From Streptomyces caeruleatus (GTDB lineage: Bacteria > Actinomycetota > Actinomycetes > Streptomycetales > Streptomycetaceae), in contig NZ_KQ948936.1 in NCBI RefSeq assembly GCF_001514235.1, positions 186,001 through 250,000 on the forward strand: 64,000 bases of DNA, given 5' to 3'. The translations under genes were made by a program, and so were the position numbers. A model generated the notes under the pieces. The model had not been told where the DNA came from and searched no databases. It was given only the letters and a program-made list of their open reading frames with translations. Below are positions 35,599-43,933 of the stretch, piece by piece (position 1 is the first letter of the stretch; every line of letters starts with the position of its first letter).

Positions 35599-36132
35599 GT
35601 GAACTCTTTCCGTCACCGGCACATTTCTGTTCTCGGGCTGCCCGCGCTCGTCCTGCTGATCACCGCGGCGGGCTGCTCCTCAGCAGACGGCAGCGCGTCG
35701 GCGGCGGTTCCCAGTCCCGGCACCTCGGCGGCGAAGCTGTGTCAGAACCTCGACAAAGCACTGCCGGCCAAGGTCGCCGGTGAGCGCCGTGCGGATCCCT
35801 CGCCCGCGTCCCCGCTGACCGCGGGCTGGGGGGACGACCCGGCGATCATACTGCGCTGCGGTGTCGTACGGCCGCCGAAGATGATCGACCCCAAGGTGGC
35901 CGAGGGCCGGGATCCGGACGCGGTGGCCGGGGGGGTGGAAGGCGTCAAGTGGCTGATGGAGGAGCAGGACGACGGGGGGTACCGATTCACCTCCGCGAGC
36001 CGTCGCGCGTACGTCGAGGTCACCGTGCCCGAAGGGCTGGACAGCTCGGGTGCGCTGATCGACCTGGCTCCGGCCATCAAGAAGGCGATCCCCTCGGGGA
36101 TCGCCGACCTGACCGTGGCGGACCCTACCTGA
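35599..36132 (+). CDS. DUF3515 lipoprotein
   Basis: A 177-residue predicted lipoprotein: basic N terminus, hydrophobic VLGLPALVLLI and lipobox ITAAGC (Cys at about residue 26), then a Ser/Ala-rich linker. The rest is the actinobacterial DUF3515 domain (LCQNLDKALPAKV; WGDDPAIILRCGV; YVEVTVPE). Function is unknown. The GTG at 35599 starts 20 bp after the Lrp-like gene. Its stop lies in the first copy of a 16-bp tandem repeat. Confidence 0.85.
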   Translation: MNSFRHRHISVLGLPALVLLITAAGCSSADGSASAAVPSPGTSAAKLCQNLDKALPAKVAGERRADPSPASPLTAGWGDDPAIILRCGVVRPPKMIDPKVAEGRDPDAVAGGVEGVKWLMEEQDDGGYRFTSASRRAYVEVTVPEGLDSSGALIDLAPAIKKAIPSGIADLTVADPT

Positions 36133-36171
36133 GCCCGGTCCTACCTGAGCCCGGTCCTACCTGAGCCCGGT
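36124..36171. repeat. Three perfect tandem copies of a 16-bp unit
   Basis: Unit CCTACCTGAGCCCGGT repeated three times without change. The first copy contains the DUF3515 gene stop. The junction of copies 2 and 3 contains the ddlA stop on the opposite strand. Confidence 0.97.
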
Positions 36172-37314
36172 GGACCGCCTCAGCGCCGCCTGGATCAGCC
36201 GGTCCACCAGGTCCGCGTAGCCGACCCCGCTCGCCTGCCACATCTGCGGGTACATCGAGATCGGCGTGAAGCCGGGCATCGTGTTGATCTCGTTGATCAC
36301 GAACTCGCCGTCCTCGGTGAGGAAGAAGTCCGCGCGCACCAGGCCCTCGCACGAGGCCGCCTCGAAGGCGTCCACCGCGAGCCGCTGGACCTCGGCCGTC
36401 TCCTCGGGCGTCAGCGGGGCCGGCACGATGCCGGGCGTGGAGTCGATGTACTTGGCCTCGAAGTCGTAGTACGCGTGCGCGTCCGGCGGCGGGATCTCGG
36501 CCGGTACGGAGGCGCGCGGGCCGTCCTCGTACTCCAGCACCCCGCACTCGATCTCACGGCCGCGCAGGGCCGCCTCGACGAGGATCTTCGGGTCGTGCCG
36601 CTGGGCCTCGGCGATGGCCTCGTCCAGGCCGGCCGGGTCCTCGACCTTGGTGATGCCGATCGACGAGCCCGCGCGCGCGGGCTTCACGAAGAGCGGCCAG
36701 CCGTGCTCGGCGGCCAGGTCGACGATCTTCTTGCGGGCTGCCGACTCGTCGCGCTCCCACTCGCGCGGCCGGATCACCACGTACGGGCCCACCTTGAGCC
36801 CGAACGAGGTGAACACCCGCTTCATGTACTCCTTGTCCTGGCCGACGGCCGAGGCGAGCACGCCCGAGCCCACGTACGGGGTGCCGGAGAGCTCCAGGAG
36901 GCCCTGGAGGGTGCCGTCCTCGCCGTACGGGCCGTGCAGCACCGGGAAGACCACGTCGACGTCACCGAGGGCCTTGGGCACCGATCCGGGCTCGCTGTAG
37001 ACCACTTCGCGGCTCGCGGGGTCGACGGGGAGGACCACGCCGCCCTCGCTGGACTCCGCGAGGTCGTCGACCTCGGGCGTACGGCGGTCGGTGATCGCCA
37101 TGCGTTCGGGATCGTCGGCGGTGAGCACCCAGCGGCCGCCGCGCGTGATGCCGATCGGCAGCACGTCGTACCGCGTCCGGTCGATCGCGCGCAGCACGGC
37201 GCCGGCGGTGACCATGGAGATCCCGTGCTCGGAGCTGCGACCGCCGAACACGACGGCCACGCGCGGCTTGCGGGGCGGCTGGTCAGGGCTCTGGGGGAGG
37301 TTCTCGGTGCTCAT
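36157..37314 (-). CDS. ddlA: D-alanine--D-alanine ligase
   Basis: Joins two D-alanines for peptidoglycan. The 385-residue ATP-grasp protein has VVFGGRSSEHGISMVTAGAV, HGPYGEDGTLQGLLEL, SGTPYVGSGVLASAVGQDK, KPARAGSSIGITKV and the C-terminal EINTMPGFTPISMYP. The omega-loop reads AYYDFEAKY with tyrosine at the position expected for D-Ala-D-Ala rather than D-Ala-D-Lac ligases (alignment by eye). The ATG at 37314 is used. It is followed convergently by the DUF3515 gene. Confidence 0.95.
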   Translation of the reverse strand: MSTENLPQSPDQPPRKPRVAVVFGGRSSEHGISMVTAGAVLRAIDRTRYDVLPIGITRGGRWVLTADDPERMAITDRRTPEVDDLAESSEGGVVLPVDPASREVVYSEPGSVPKALGDVDVVFPVLHGPYGEDGTLQGLLELSGTPYVGSGVLASAVGQDKEYMKRVFTSFGLKVGPYVVIRPREWERDESAARKKIVDLAAEHGWPLFVKPARAGSSIGITKVEDPAGLDEAIAEAQRHDPKILVEAALRGREIECGVLEYEDGPRASVPAEIPPPDAHAYYDFEAKYIDSTPGIVPAPLTPEETAEVQRLAVDAFEAASCEGLVRADFFLTEDGEFVINEINTMPGFTPISMYPQMWQASGVGYADLVDRLIQAALRRSTGLR

Positions 37315-37396
37315 ATCGGGTTGAGGGTACCCGGTGGTAGGGGCCGGAGTCAGCGTCCGTTGACGCTGGCGGTTCGCGGCACCTGCGGCGCGGCGC

Positions 37397-38407
37397 CTAA
37401 CGGCGCTCGGGCTTCGCGCTGCGTGACATGAGCTCCTTGAGGGCGACCACCGGCGGCTTGCCCTCGTGGACGATGCCGACGACCGTCTCCGTGATGGGCA
37501 TGTCGACGCCGTGCCGACGGGCCAGATCCAGCACGGACTCACAGGACTTGACGCCCTCGGCGGTCTGCTTGGTGACCGCGATGGTCTCCTGGAGGGTCAT
37601 GCCCTTGCCGAGGTTGGTGCCGAAGGTGTGGTTGCGGGACAGCGGCGAGGAGCAGGTCGCCACCAGGTCGCCGAGGCCCGCGAGTCCGGCGAACGTCATC
37701 GGGTCGGCGCCCAGCGCGACCCCGAGCCGCGCGGTCTCGGCGAGGCCGCGCGTGATGAGCGAACCCTTGGCGTTGTCGCCGAGGCCCATGCCGTCCGCGA
37801 TGCCGACGGCGAGCCCGATGACGTTCTTCACGGCACCGCCCAGCTCGCAGCCCACCACGTCGGTCTCGGTGTACGGCCTGAAGTACGGCGTGTGACAGGC
37901 GCCCTGGAGGCGCTGCGCGACGGATTCGTCGGTGCAGGCGACCACGGCGGCGGCCGGCATCCGCGCGGCGATCTCGCGGGCCAGGTTGGGCCCGGTGACC
38001 ACGGCGATGCGGTCCTGGCCGACCTTGGCCACGTCGTCGATGACCTCGCTCATCCGCATGGCGGTGCCGAGTTCGACGCCCTTCATCAGGGACACCAGGA
38101 CGGTGCCCGGCGCCAGCATCGGCGTCCACTCGGCGAGGTTGGCGCGCAGGGTCTGGGACGGGACGGACAGCACCGTGAAGTCGGCGCCGGCCATGGCCCG
38201 AGCCGGGTCGGTGGTGGCCCGCATGCCCTGCGGGAGCTCGACGCCGGGGAAGTAGTCCGGGTTCGTACGGCTCGAGTTGATGGCGTCGGCGACCTCGGGG
38301 CGACGCGCCCACAGGGTGACCTCGCACCCCGCGTCGGCGAGGACGATGCCGAAGGCGGTCCCCCACGAACCAGCACTCAGAACTGCCGCCTTGACGGGCT
38401 TGCTCAC
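37397..38407 (-). CDS. gpsA: Glycerol-3-phosphate dehydrogenase [NAD(P)+] GpsA
   Basis: Makes sn-glycerol 3-phosphate for phospholipids. The 336-residue protein has an N-terminal Rossmann domain (VLSAGSWGTAFGIVLADAG), SVPSQTLR, VVTGPNLAREIA, the catalytic lysine region GAVKNVIGLAVGIADGMGLGDNAKG and FAGLAGLGDLVATCSS. The glycine-rich loop reads SAGSWGTA where most GpsA proteins have GAGSWGTA. The GTG overlaps the plsC stop (GTGA), so acyltransferase and G3P synthase are coupled. Confidence 0.95.
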   Translation of the reverse strand: MSKPVKAAVLSAGSWGTAFGIVLADAGCEVTLWARRPEVADAINSSRTNPDYFPGVELPQGMRATTDPARAMAGADFTVLSVPSQTLRANLAEWTPMLAPGTVLVSLMKGVELGTAMRMSEVIDDVAKVGQDRIAVVTGPNLAREIAARMPAAAVVACTDESVAQRLQGACHTPYFRPYTETDVVGCELGGAVKNVIGLAVGIADGMGLGDNAKGSLITRGLAETARLGVALGADPMTFAGLAGLGDLVATCSSPLSRNHTFGTNLGKGMTLQETIAVTKQTAEGVKSCESVLDLARRHGVDMPITETVVGIVHEGKPPVVALKELMSRSAKPERR

Positions 38408-39204
38408 GTGCCCTGCCCCTCTTCCTGCTCGGCCTTTTCCTGCTCGGCCCTCGGCTGCGCCTGCCGGTTCTGCGCGGCAGTGCGGCGCCGCTGCTCGATG
38501 CGCTCCTGACGCGGATCGTACGGCGTCTCGGGCGCCTTCTCACCGCGGATCTGCTCCAGCTGGGCCGTGATGGCGGCCATGATGACCTCGGTCGCCTCCT
38601 TCAGCAATTCCGGGGTCATCTCCTTGTCGTAGAAGCGCGCGAGGTCCACGGGCGGGCCCGCGAGCACCTGGTGCGTCTTGCGCGGAAGGAGGTTGAGCTT
38701 CTTGGCGTAGGGCGGCAGCAGTTCGTTGGCGCCCCACTGCGCGACCGGGATCACCGGGCACTTGGTCTGGAGGGCGACGCGGGCGGCACCGGTCTTGCCG
38801 GTCATGGGCCACTGGTCCGGGTCGCGGGTGATGGTGCCCTCGGGGTAGAACGCGACGCATTCACCGCGCTCCACGGCACCGATAGCGGCCCGGAAGGCAC
38901 TCAGCGCGTCCGTGGTCTCCCGGTAGACGGGGATCTGCCCGGTTCCGCGCATGGCGGCGCCGACGAATCCCTTCTTGAAAAGGCCGCTCTTCGCCAGGAA
39001 TCGCGGAACCCGCCCGGTGTTGTACTGAAAGTGCGCGTACGCGAAGGGATCGATGTGCGAATTGTGGTTCACCGCGGTGATAAATCCGCCCTCGGCCGGA
39101 ATGTGCTCCATTCCACGCCAGTCCCGCTTGATCAGAACCACCAGCGGCGGTTTGCAGATCACCGCGGCGAAGCGGTACCAGAAGCCGATTCTGCGGCGGG
39201 GCAC
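38404..39204 (-). CDS. plsC: 1-acyl-glycerol-3-phosphate acyltransferase (PlsC family)
   Basis: A 266-residue acyltransferase of phospholipid synthesis. The HX4D motif is in NHNSHIDPFAYAHF and the glycerophosphate-binding motif in FYPEGTITRDPD. IPVYRE and PVIPVAQWGANELLPP are also typical. A charged Gln/Glu/Arg tail of about 35 residues ends the protein. The GTG at 39204 follows AGGAAGG. Coupling to gpsA links substrate supply and acylation. Confidence 0.9.
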   Translation of the reverse strand: MPRRRIGFWYRFAAVICKPPLVVLIKRDWRGMEHIPAEGGFITAVNHNSHIDPFAYAHFQYNTGRVPRFLAKSGLFKKGFVGAAMRGTGQIPVYRETTDALSAFRAAIGAVERGECVAFYPEGTITRDPDQWPMTGKTGAARVALQTKCPVIPVAQWGANELLPPYAKKLNLLPRKTHQVLAGPPVDLARFYDKEMTPELLKEATEVIMAAITAQLEQIRGEKAPETPYDPRQERIEQRRRTAAQNRQAQPRAEQEKAEQEEGQGT

Positions 39205-39303
39205 GCGGACACCTTCCTCTAGGAATCAAGGACATCGGGCCGGGGGGCCGCACAAGTGTCGCCCCAGGCCGCCGGTCTGTCGAGAACACCGTACGCCCCG
39301 CCA

Positions 39304-39332
39304 CCGTCACCGCCAGATGCCCCCGGTGACGG
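39304..39332. promoter_or_regulatory. Inverted repeat between plsC and cofC
   Basis: CCGTCACCG-n11-CGGTGACGG, perfect 9-bp arms in the divergent gap, 43 bp before the cofC start. Could be an operator or a leader hairpin. Confidence 0.4.
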
Positions 39333-39374
39333 CTGAGTGACAATGGCCGCGACTAGAGAGGGAGCGAAACGCTC

Positions 39375-40013
39375 GTGCAGTGGACCTTGGTCATACCCGT
39401 GAAGCCCTTGGCGCGGGCGAAGAGCAGGCTCTCGGACACCGCGTCGGACAGGCTGCGCCCGGGCCTCGCCCTCGCTTTCGCGCAGGACACGGTGGCGGCG
39501 GCGCTGGCCTGCCCGGCGGTGAAGGATGTGGCAGTCGTCACGAACGACGCCCTGGCCGGCCGCGAGCTGGGCGCACTTGGCGCGCATATCGTCCCCGACG
39601 AGCCCGGAGGCGGCCTGAACGCGGCGCTGGCGCACGCGACGGCCGTCGTACGCTCCTCCCGCCCCGAAAGCGCCGTGGCGGCCCTGAACGCCGATCTTCC
39701 GGCTCTGCGCTCCCTGGAATTGGCCCGCGCCCTGGATGCGGCAACGGAATTCCCCCGCGCTTTTCTCCCGGACGCCGCAGAGATCGGCACAACACTGCTG
39801 ACCGCGACCCCGGGCCGGGAATTACTACCGGCATTCGGCCAGGATTCCCGGGCCCGCCATCGCGCCTCGGGTGCGGTGGAACTCGACCTCGCAGACGTCG
39901 ACTCCGTACGCCAGGACGTGGACACGGGCCAGGATCTACGTGCCGCGCTGGCTTTGGGCGTGGGCCCGCGAACGGCGGCCGCAGCGGCACGGCTACTGAT
40001 CAAGGAACAGTGA
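39375..40013 (+). CDS. cofC: 2-phospho-L-lactate (phosphoenolpyruvate) guanylyltransferase CofC/FbiD
   Basis: Activates 2-phospholactate or phosphoenolpyruvate with GTP in coenzyme F420 synthesis. The 212-residue nucleotidyltransferase-like protein begins QWTLVIPVKPLARAKSRLS, with the family motif PVKPLxxAKSRL. VVTNDALAGRELGALGAHIVPDEPGGGLNAALAH and the acidic LNADLPALR follow. The GTG at 39375 has GGGAG upstream. F420 use fits the LLM-family enzyme at 8921. Other F420 genes are not in the window. Confidence 0.9.
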   Translation: MQWTLVIPVKPLARAKSRLSDTASDRLRPGLALAFAQDTVAAALACPAVKDVAVVTNDALAGRELGALGAHIVPDEPGGGLNAALAHATAVVRSSRPESAVAALNADLPALRSLELARALDAATEFPRAFLPDAAEIGTTLLTATPGRELLPAFGQDSRARHRASGAVELDLADVDSVRQDVDTGQDLRAALALGVGPRTAAAAARLLIKEQ

Positions 40014-40125
40014 CGGGAACCCCGCCAAGGGGCCCGGGACTGAGTCGATGTGCGCTCCGCCGCGCGGGCGCGACCAGCCCCCACGGCCCCGCACCCGACA
40101 CACAACCCGTCGTAGGGTTACCGCT

Positions 40126-40329
40126 ATGCAGGCCACCGCATACACCTACGACGAGAACACCCGCTGCGGCAGCGTCCTCCTGGACGACGGAACCCCCGTC
40201 CCCTTCGACGCCCCCGCCTTCGACGCCGGAGGCCTACGACTGCTGCGCCCCGGGCAACGGGTCCGCATCGAGACGGAGGGCGAGGGCGAGGCCCTGCGCA
40301 TCACGCTGGTGACCCTGCAAACGCTCTGA
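40126..40329 (+). CDS. Small OB/cold-shock-like conserved protein
   Basis: A 67-residue protein (MQATAYTYDENTRCGSVLLD, then DGTPVPFDAPAFDAGGLRLLRPGQRVRIETEGEGEALRITLVTL). The arrangement of a Gly-Ser-Val-Leu strand followed by a GQRV strand resembles a cold-shock/OB fold, but the RNP motifs are absent. The ATG at 40126 follows AGGG. Strong third-position GC supports coding. Function unknown. Confidence 0.75.
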   Translation: MQATAYTYDENTRCGSVLLDDGTPVPFDAPAFDAGGLRLLRPGQRVRIETEGEGEALRITLVTLQTL

Positions 40330-40349
40330 ACAGCACCTGGAACACGCCG

Positions 40350-40379
40350 CGGGCCGGACTCCAGACGGAGTCCGGCCCG
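40350..40379. terminator. Bidirectional hairpin before hupS 3' end
   Basis: Perfect 13-bp stem CGGGCCGGACTCC with loop AGAC, between the convergent small gene and hupS. Confidence 0.85.
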
Positions 40380-40401
40380 GCGCGTGAGTGCCCCTGCGGT
40401 C

Positions 40402-41046
40402 CTACCTCTTGCGGGCGGTCGCCTTCTTGGCGGTGGTCTTGCGAGCCGTCGACTTCTTGGCGGGCGCCTTCTTGGCCGTCGCCTTCTTCGCCGGGGCCTT
40501 CTTGGCCGTCGCCTTCTTGGCGGTCGCCTTCTTCGCCGCGGTCGTCTTGGCGGCCGTCGTGGTCTTCTTCGCCGGAGCCTTCTTCGCGGTGGTCTTCTTC
40601 GCGGTGGCCGTGGTCTTCTTGGCCGTCGTCTTCTTCGCGGTGGTCTTCTTCGCCGCGGCGGCCTTGGTGGTCTTCTTCGCGGCGGCCTTCTTGACCGTCG
40701 CCGCGGCACCACCGGTCAGGCTGCCCTTGGGCGCCTTCTTGACGGCGACCTCGCCGCCCCGCGGGAGCTTCTTCGAGCCGCTGACCAGGTCCTTGAAACC
40801 CTGACCGGCACGGAAGCGCGGAACAGAGGTCTTCTTGACCCGAACCCGCTCGCCCGTCTGGGGGTTACGGGCGTAACGAGCAGGTCGGTCGACCTTCTCG
40901 AACGAACCGAAGCCGGTGACCGAGACCCGCTCACCCGCGACGACCGCGCGGACGATGGCGTCCAGTACATGGTCGACAGCATCGGCGGCCTGCTGGCGGC
41001 CGCCCATCTTGTCGGCAATCGCTTCTACGAGCTGCGCCTTGTTCAC
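40402..41046 (-). CDS. hupS: HupS, HU-type nucleoid protein with lysine-rich tail
   Basis: A 214-residue two-part protein. Residues 1-95 are a standard HU domain (NKAQLVEAIADKMGGRQQAA; VTGFGSFEKVDRPARYARNP; VPRFRAGQGFKDLVSG). Residues 110-214 are a histone H1-like tail of repeated (A/T)AKK/PAKK units. HupS is sporulation-associated in S. coelicolor and compacts spore DNA. The GTG at 41046 begins MNKAQL. The AT-rich upstream region holds a promoter match. Confidence 0.97.
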   Translation of the reverse strand: MNKAQLVEAIADKMGGRQQAADAVDHVLDAIVRAVVAGERVSVTGFGSFEKVDRPARYARNPQTGERVRVKKTSVPRFRAGQGFKDLVSGSKKLPRGGEVAVKKAPKGSLTGGAAATVKKAAAKKTTKAAAAKKTTAKKTTAKKTTATAKKTTAKKAPAKKTTTAAKTTAAKKATAKKATAKKAPAKKATAKKAPAKKSTARKTTAKKATARKR

Positions 41047-41097
41047 GTCTTCCCCTTCGGAGACATCGCCAGAACGAAAGTGTTCAAGCTTTTTCGC

Positions 41098-41126
41098 ACG
41101 TTAGGCAGATATATACCGCAAATCAA
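41098..41126 (-). promoter_or_regulatory. Predicted hupS promoter
   Basis: On the minus strand TTGATT, a 17-bp spacer, TAACGT, about 50 bp before the GTG. The spacer is unusually AT-rich for this genome (includes TATATAT). Confidence 0.5.
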
Positions 41127-41183
41127 ACACGAAACGGGCTAATCACCCTTGTGCCGCAACAGACTCGACTGTCTCGAAGGTGT

Positions 41184-41414
41184 TCAGCGTTCCTCTTCGG
41201 GGAATCGCCCCGCGTCGAGATCCGCCATGAACCGCTCCAGACGCCTTGTCGCTTCGGCGACGTCGTGCTTGGCCGCGGCCGTAATGACCAGCAGCTTCCG
41301 GGTCAGCGCCATCCGTACGCCCTCCGGGACTTGCAGTGCGCGCACCGCTGCGTGCGCTTCCTTCAGTTGGTCCGCGACTGCCGCATAGAGCTCGAGTTGG
41401 CCGTCGTGTTCCAT
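41184..41414 (-). CDS. Small conserved helical protein, unknown function
   Basis: A 76-residue, largely helical protein (MEHDGQLELYAAVADQLKEA; VRMALTRKLLVITAAAKHDV; ATRRLERFMADLDAGRFPEE). No domain is recognised. The ATG at 41414 lacks a strong ribosome binding site, but codon bias and conservation of position upstream of hupS in Streptomyces support it. Confidence 0.65.
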   Translation of the reverse strand: MEHDGQLELYAAVADQLKEAHAAVRALQVPEGVRMALTRKLLVITAAAKHDVAEATRRLERFMADLDAGRFPEEER

Positions 41415-41600
41415 GCACAGATTGTGCCATCTGGGGCGAGTTGTCGCCTGCCAGGGGTGCAACTCCGGCCTCAAATGGCCTTCCGGGCACTTGCGGAAGT
41501 CACGGTTACACCACTCGCGTACCCCCGCAACACCCTTCTTAACGTGGGAAGTTGAGGGAGGGACGCAAGCGGCGCAGGGCCGTTCGGGTGCAGACATGGC

Positions 41601-41633
41601 AGTACCCCCGATCGGGCTGATCGGGGGTACTGA
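41601..41633 (-). terminator. Terminator hairpin downstream of leuCD
   Basis: Perfect 14-bp stem CAGTACCCCCGATC / GATCGGGGGTACTG with a 5-nt loop, 69 bp after the leuD stop. No long T run. Confidence 0.8.
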
Positions 41634-41701
41634 GGGGGTGTTGCGGTGTCCGAAAGTCGCCTTGCGCTCAGACCTCGGTCCGAACCGGGGCGGCCCCGGG
41701 C

Positions 41702-42295
41702 TCAGGCCTGAAGCGTGCGCGGCTTGAACGACGGCCGCTTCGCCTCGTAGGCGGCGATGTCGTCCTCGTTCTGGAGGGTGATCGAGATGTCGTCGAGGCC
41801 GTTCAGCAGCCGCCAGCGGGAGTTCTCGTCCAGCTCGAAGGAGGCGGTGATGCCCTCGGCGCGCACCTCGCGGGCCTCCAGGTCGACCGTGATCTCGGCC
41901 TGCGGGTCCTTCTCGGAGAGCTCCTGCAGCGCGTCCACGATCTTCTGCTCCAGAACCACCGTGAGCAGGCCGTTCTTGAGCGAGTTGCCGCGGAAGATGT
42001 CGGCGAAGCGGGAGGAGATGACCGTCTTGAAGCCGTAGTTCTGCAGCGCCCACACGGCGTGCTCACGGGAGGAACCGGTGCCGAAGTCGGGACCGGCGAC
42101 CAGGACCGTGGCGCCCTGCCGCTCGGGCTGGTTGAGGATGAACGTCTCGTCCTTGCGCCAGGCCTCGAACAGCCCGTCCTCGAAACCGTCCCGCGTGACC
42201 TTCTTGAGCCAGTGAGCAGGGATGATCTGGTCGGTGTCGACGTTGGAGCGGCGCAACGGGACGGCCCGGCCGGTGTGCTTGGTGAATGCTTCCAT
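41702..42295 (-). CDS. leuD: 3-isopropylmalate dehydratase small subunit LeuD
   Basis: With LeuC it isomerises 2-isopropylmalate to 3-isopropylmalate in leucine synthesis. The 197-residue swivel domain shows NVDTDQIIPAHWLKKV, VAGPDFGTGSSREHAVWAL and ISSRFADIFRGNSLKNGLL. The ATG at 42295 lies 6 bp after the leuC stop. Confidence 0.98.
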   Translation of the reverse strand: MEAFTKHTGRAVPLRRSNVDTDQIIPAHWLKKVTRDGFEDGLFEAWRKDETFILNQPERQGATVLVAGPDFGTGSSREHAVWALQNYGFKTVISSRFADIFRGNSLKNGLLTVVLEQKIVDALQELSEKDPQAEITVDLEAREVRAEGITASFELDENSRWRLLNGLDDISITLQNEDDIAAYEAKRPSFKPRTLQA

Positions 42296-42301
42296 GGCTG
42301 A

Positions 42302-43732
42302 TCAGACTCCAGCGGGCGTACGGGTCTCGGCGTCGGACAGGTCGGCCGGGGAGGCCAGGTGGCCCAGGACCGCCGTGGCGGCGGCGACCTGCGGCGACAC
42401 CAGGTGCGTACGACCGCCCTTGCCCTGCCGGCCCTCGAAGTTGCGGTTGGAGGTGGACGCCGAGCGCTCACCCGGGGCCAGCTGGTCCGGGTTCATGCCC
42501 AGGCACATCGAGCAGCCCGCGTGCCGCCACTCGGCGCCGGCCTCCTTGAAGACGACGTCCAGGCCCTCGGAAACGGCCTGCAGACCCACCCGCGCGGAGC
42601 CCGGGACGACCAGCATCCGTACGCCGTCGGCGACTTTGCGGCCCTTGACGAGCTCGGCGGCGGCGCGCAGGTCCTCGATGCGGCCGTTGGTGCACGAACC
42701 TACGAAGACGGTGTCCACCTTGATGGAGCGCAGCGGCTGGCCGGCCTCCAACCCCATGTATTCCAGGGCCTTTTCGGCGGCGAGGCGCTCCGAAGCGTCT
42801 TCGTACGAAGCCGGGTCGGGGACGGACGCCGAAAGCGGCGCACCCTGGCCGGGGTTGGTGCCCCAGGTGACGAACGGCGACAGTTCGGCGGCCTCGATCA
42901 CGACCTCGGCGTCGAACTCGGCGTCGTCGTCGGTCTTCAGCGTCTTCCAGTACGCGACGGCCGCGTCCCAGTCCTCGCCCTTGGGGGCGTGCGGGCGGCC
43001 CTCGAGGTAGTCGAAGGTGGTCTGGTCGGGCGCGATCATGCCCGCGCGGGCGCCGGCCTCGATCGACATGTTGCAGATGGTCATCCGGGCCTCCATCGAG
43101 AGCTTCTCGATGGCCTCGCCGCGGTACTCCAGGACGTAGCCCTGGCCGCCGCCCGTGCCGATCCTGGCGATGATCGCCAGGATCAGGTCCTTGGCGGTGA
43201 CGCCGTCGGGCAGTTCGCCGTTGACGGTGATGGCCATGGTCTTCGGGCGGACCAGCGGCAGCGTCTGGGTGGCCAGCACGTGCTCCACCTGGGAGGTGCC
43301 GATACCGAACGCCAGGCCGCCGAAGGCACCGTGCGTGGAGGTGTGGGAGTCACCGCAGACGACGGTCATGCCCGGCTGGGTCAGTCCGAGCTGCGGACCC
43401 ACCACATGCACGACGCCCTGCTCGACGTCGCCCAGCGGGTGCAGGCGCACACCGAACTCGGCGGCGTTCGCGCGCAGCGTCTCCAGCTGGACGCGGGAGA
43501 CCGGGTCCGCGATGGGCTTGTCGATGTCGAGGGTCGGGGTGTTGTGGTCCTCGGTCGCGATGGTGAGGTCCAGGCGGCGCACCGTGCGGCCGCTCTTGCG
43601 CAGGCCGTCGAAGGCCTGCGGGCTGGTCACCTCGTGCAGGAGGTGGAGATCGATGAAGAGGAGGTCGGGCTCGCCCTCGGCGCGCCGGACGACATGGTCG
43701 TCCCAGACCTTCTCCGCGAGTGTCCTACCCAT
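42302..43732 (-). CDS. leuC: 3-isopropylmalate dehydratase large subunit LeuC
   Basis: The 476-residue aconitase-family subunit carrying the [4Fe-4S] cluster. Cluster cysteines are in FVGSCTNGRIEDL and GCSMCLGMNPDQL. VVCGDSHTSTHGAFG and SNRNFEGRQGKGGRTHLVSP are also diagnostic. The ATG at 43732 follows GGGAAA. The operon leuCD is divergent from ndgR, which is known in S. coelicolor to regulate leuCD. Confidence 0.98.
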   Translation of the reverse strand: MGRTLAEKVWDDHVVRRAEGEPDLLFIDLHLLHEVTSPQAFDGLRKSGRTVRRLDLTIATEDHNTPTLDIDKPIADPVSRVQLETLRANAAEFGVRLHPLGDVEQGVVHVVGPQLGLTQPGMTVVCGDSHTSTHGAFGGLAFGIGTSQVEHVLATQTLPLVRPKTMAITVNGELPDGVTAKDLILAIIARIGTGGGQGYVLEYRGEAIEKLSMEARMTICNMSIEAGARAGMIAPDQTTFDYLEGRPHAPKGEDWDAAVAYWKTLKTDDDAEFDAEVVIEAAELSPFVTWGTNPGQGAPLSASVPDPASYEDASERLAAEKALEYMGLEAGQPLRSIKVDTVFVGSCTNGRIEDLRAAAELVKGRKVADGVRMLVVPGSARVGLQAVSEGLDVVFKEAGAEWRHAGCSMCLGMNPDQLAPGERSASTSNRNFEGRQGKGGRTHLVSPQVAAATAVLGHLASPADLSDAETRTPAGV

Positions 43733-43900
43733 CGCTTTCCCTCCGGCCGGCTTACGGTCCGCCGGCCCAACTAGAGATCTTGAGAAGGCGGCCACCGCCC
43801 GCGCCCCTGCTTCCGGGCGTCCGCCGCCAGGCCCGTTCGGTTCACGGGCCGCTCTGCCTTCGTTCTTCCAGAGTGGCGTGTTCCACGGAAAATTGAACTT

Positions 43901-43921
43901 GCGTTTCACAGAGTGAGACGC
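43901..43921. promoter_or_regulatory. NdgR-site candidate between leuC and ndgR
   Basis: GCGTTTCAC-AGA-GTGAGACGC, 8 of 9 positions symmetric, 13 bp before the ndgR ATG. A looser GTTC...GAAC pair at 43880-43898 lies beside it. Control by NdgR is inferred from the known leuC-ndgR arrangement. Confidence 0.5.
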
Positions 43922-43933
43922 GAGTATCGTTGC

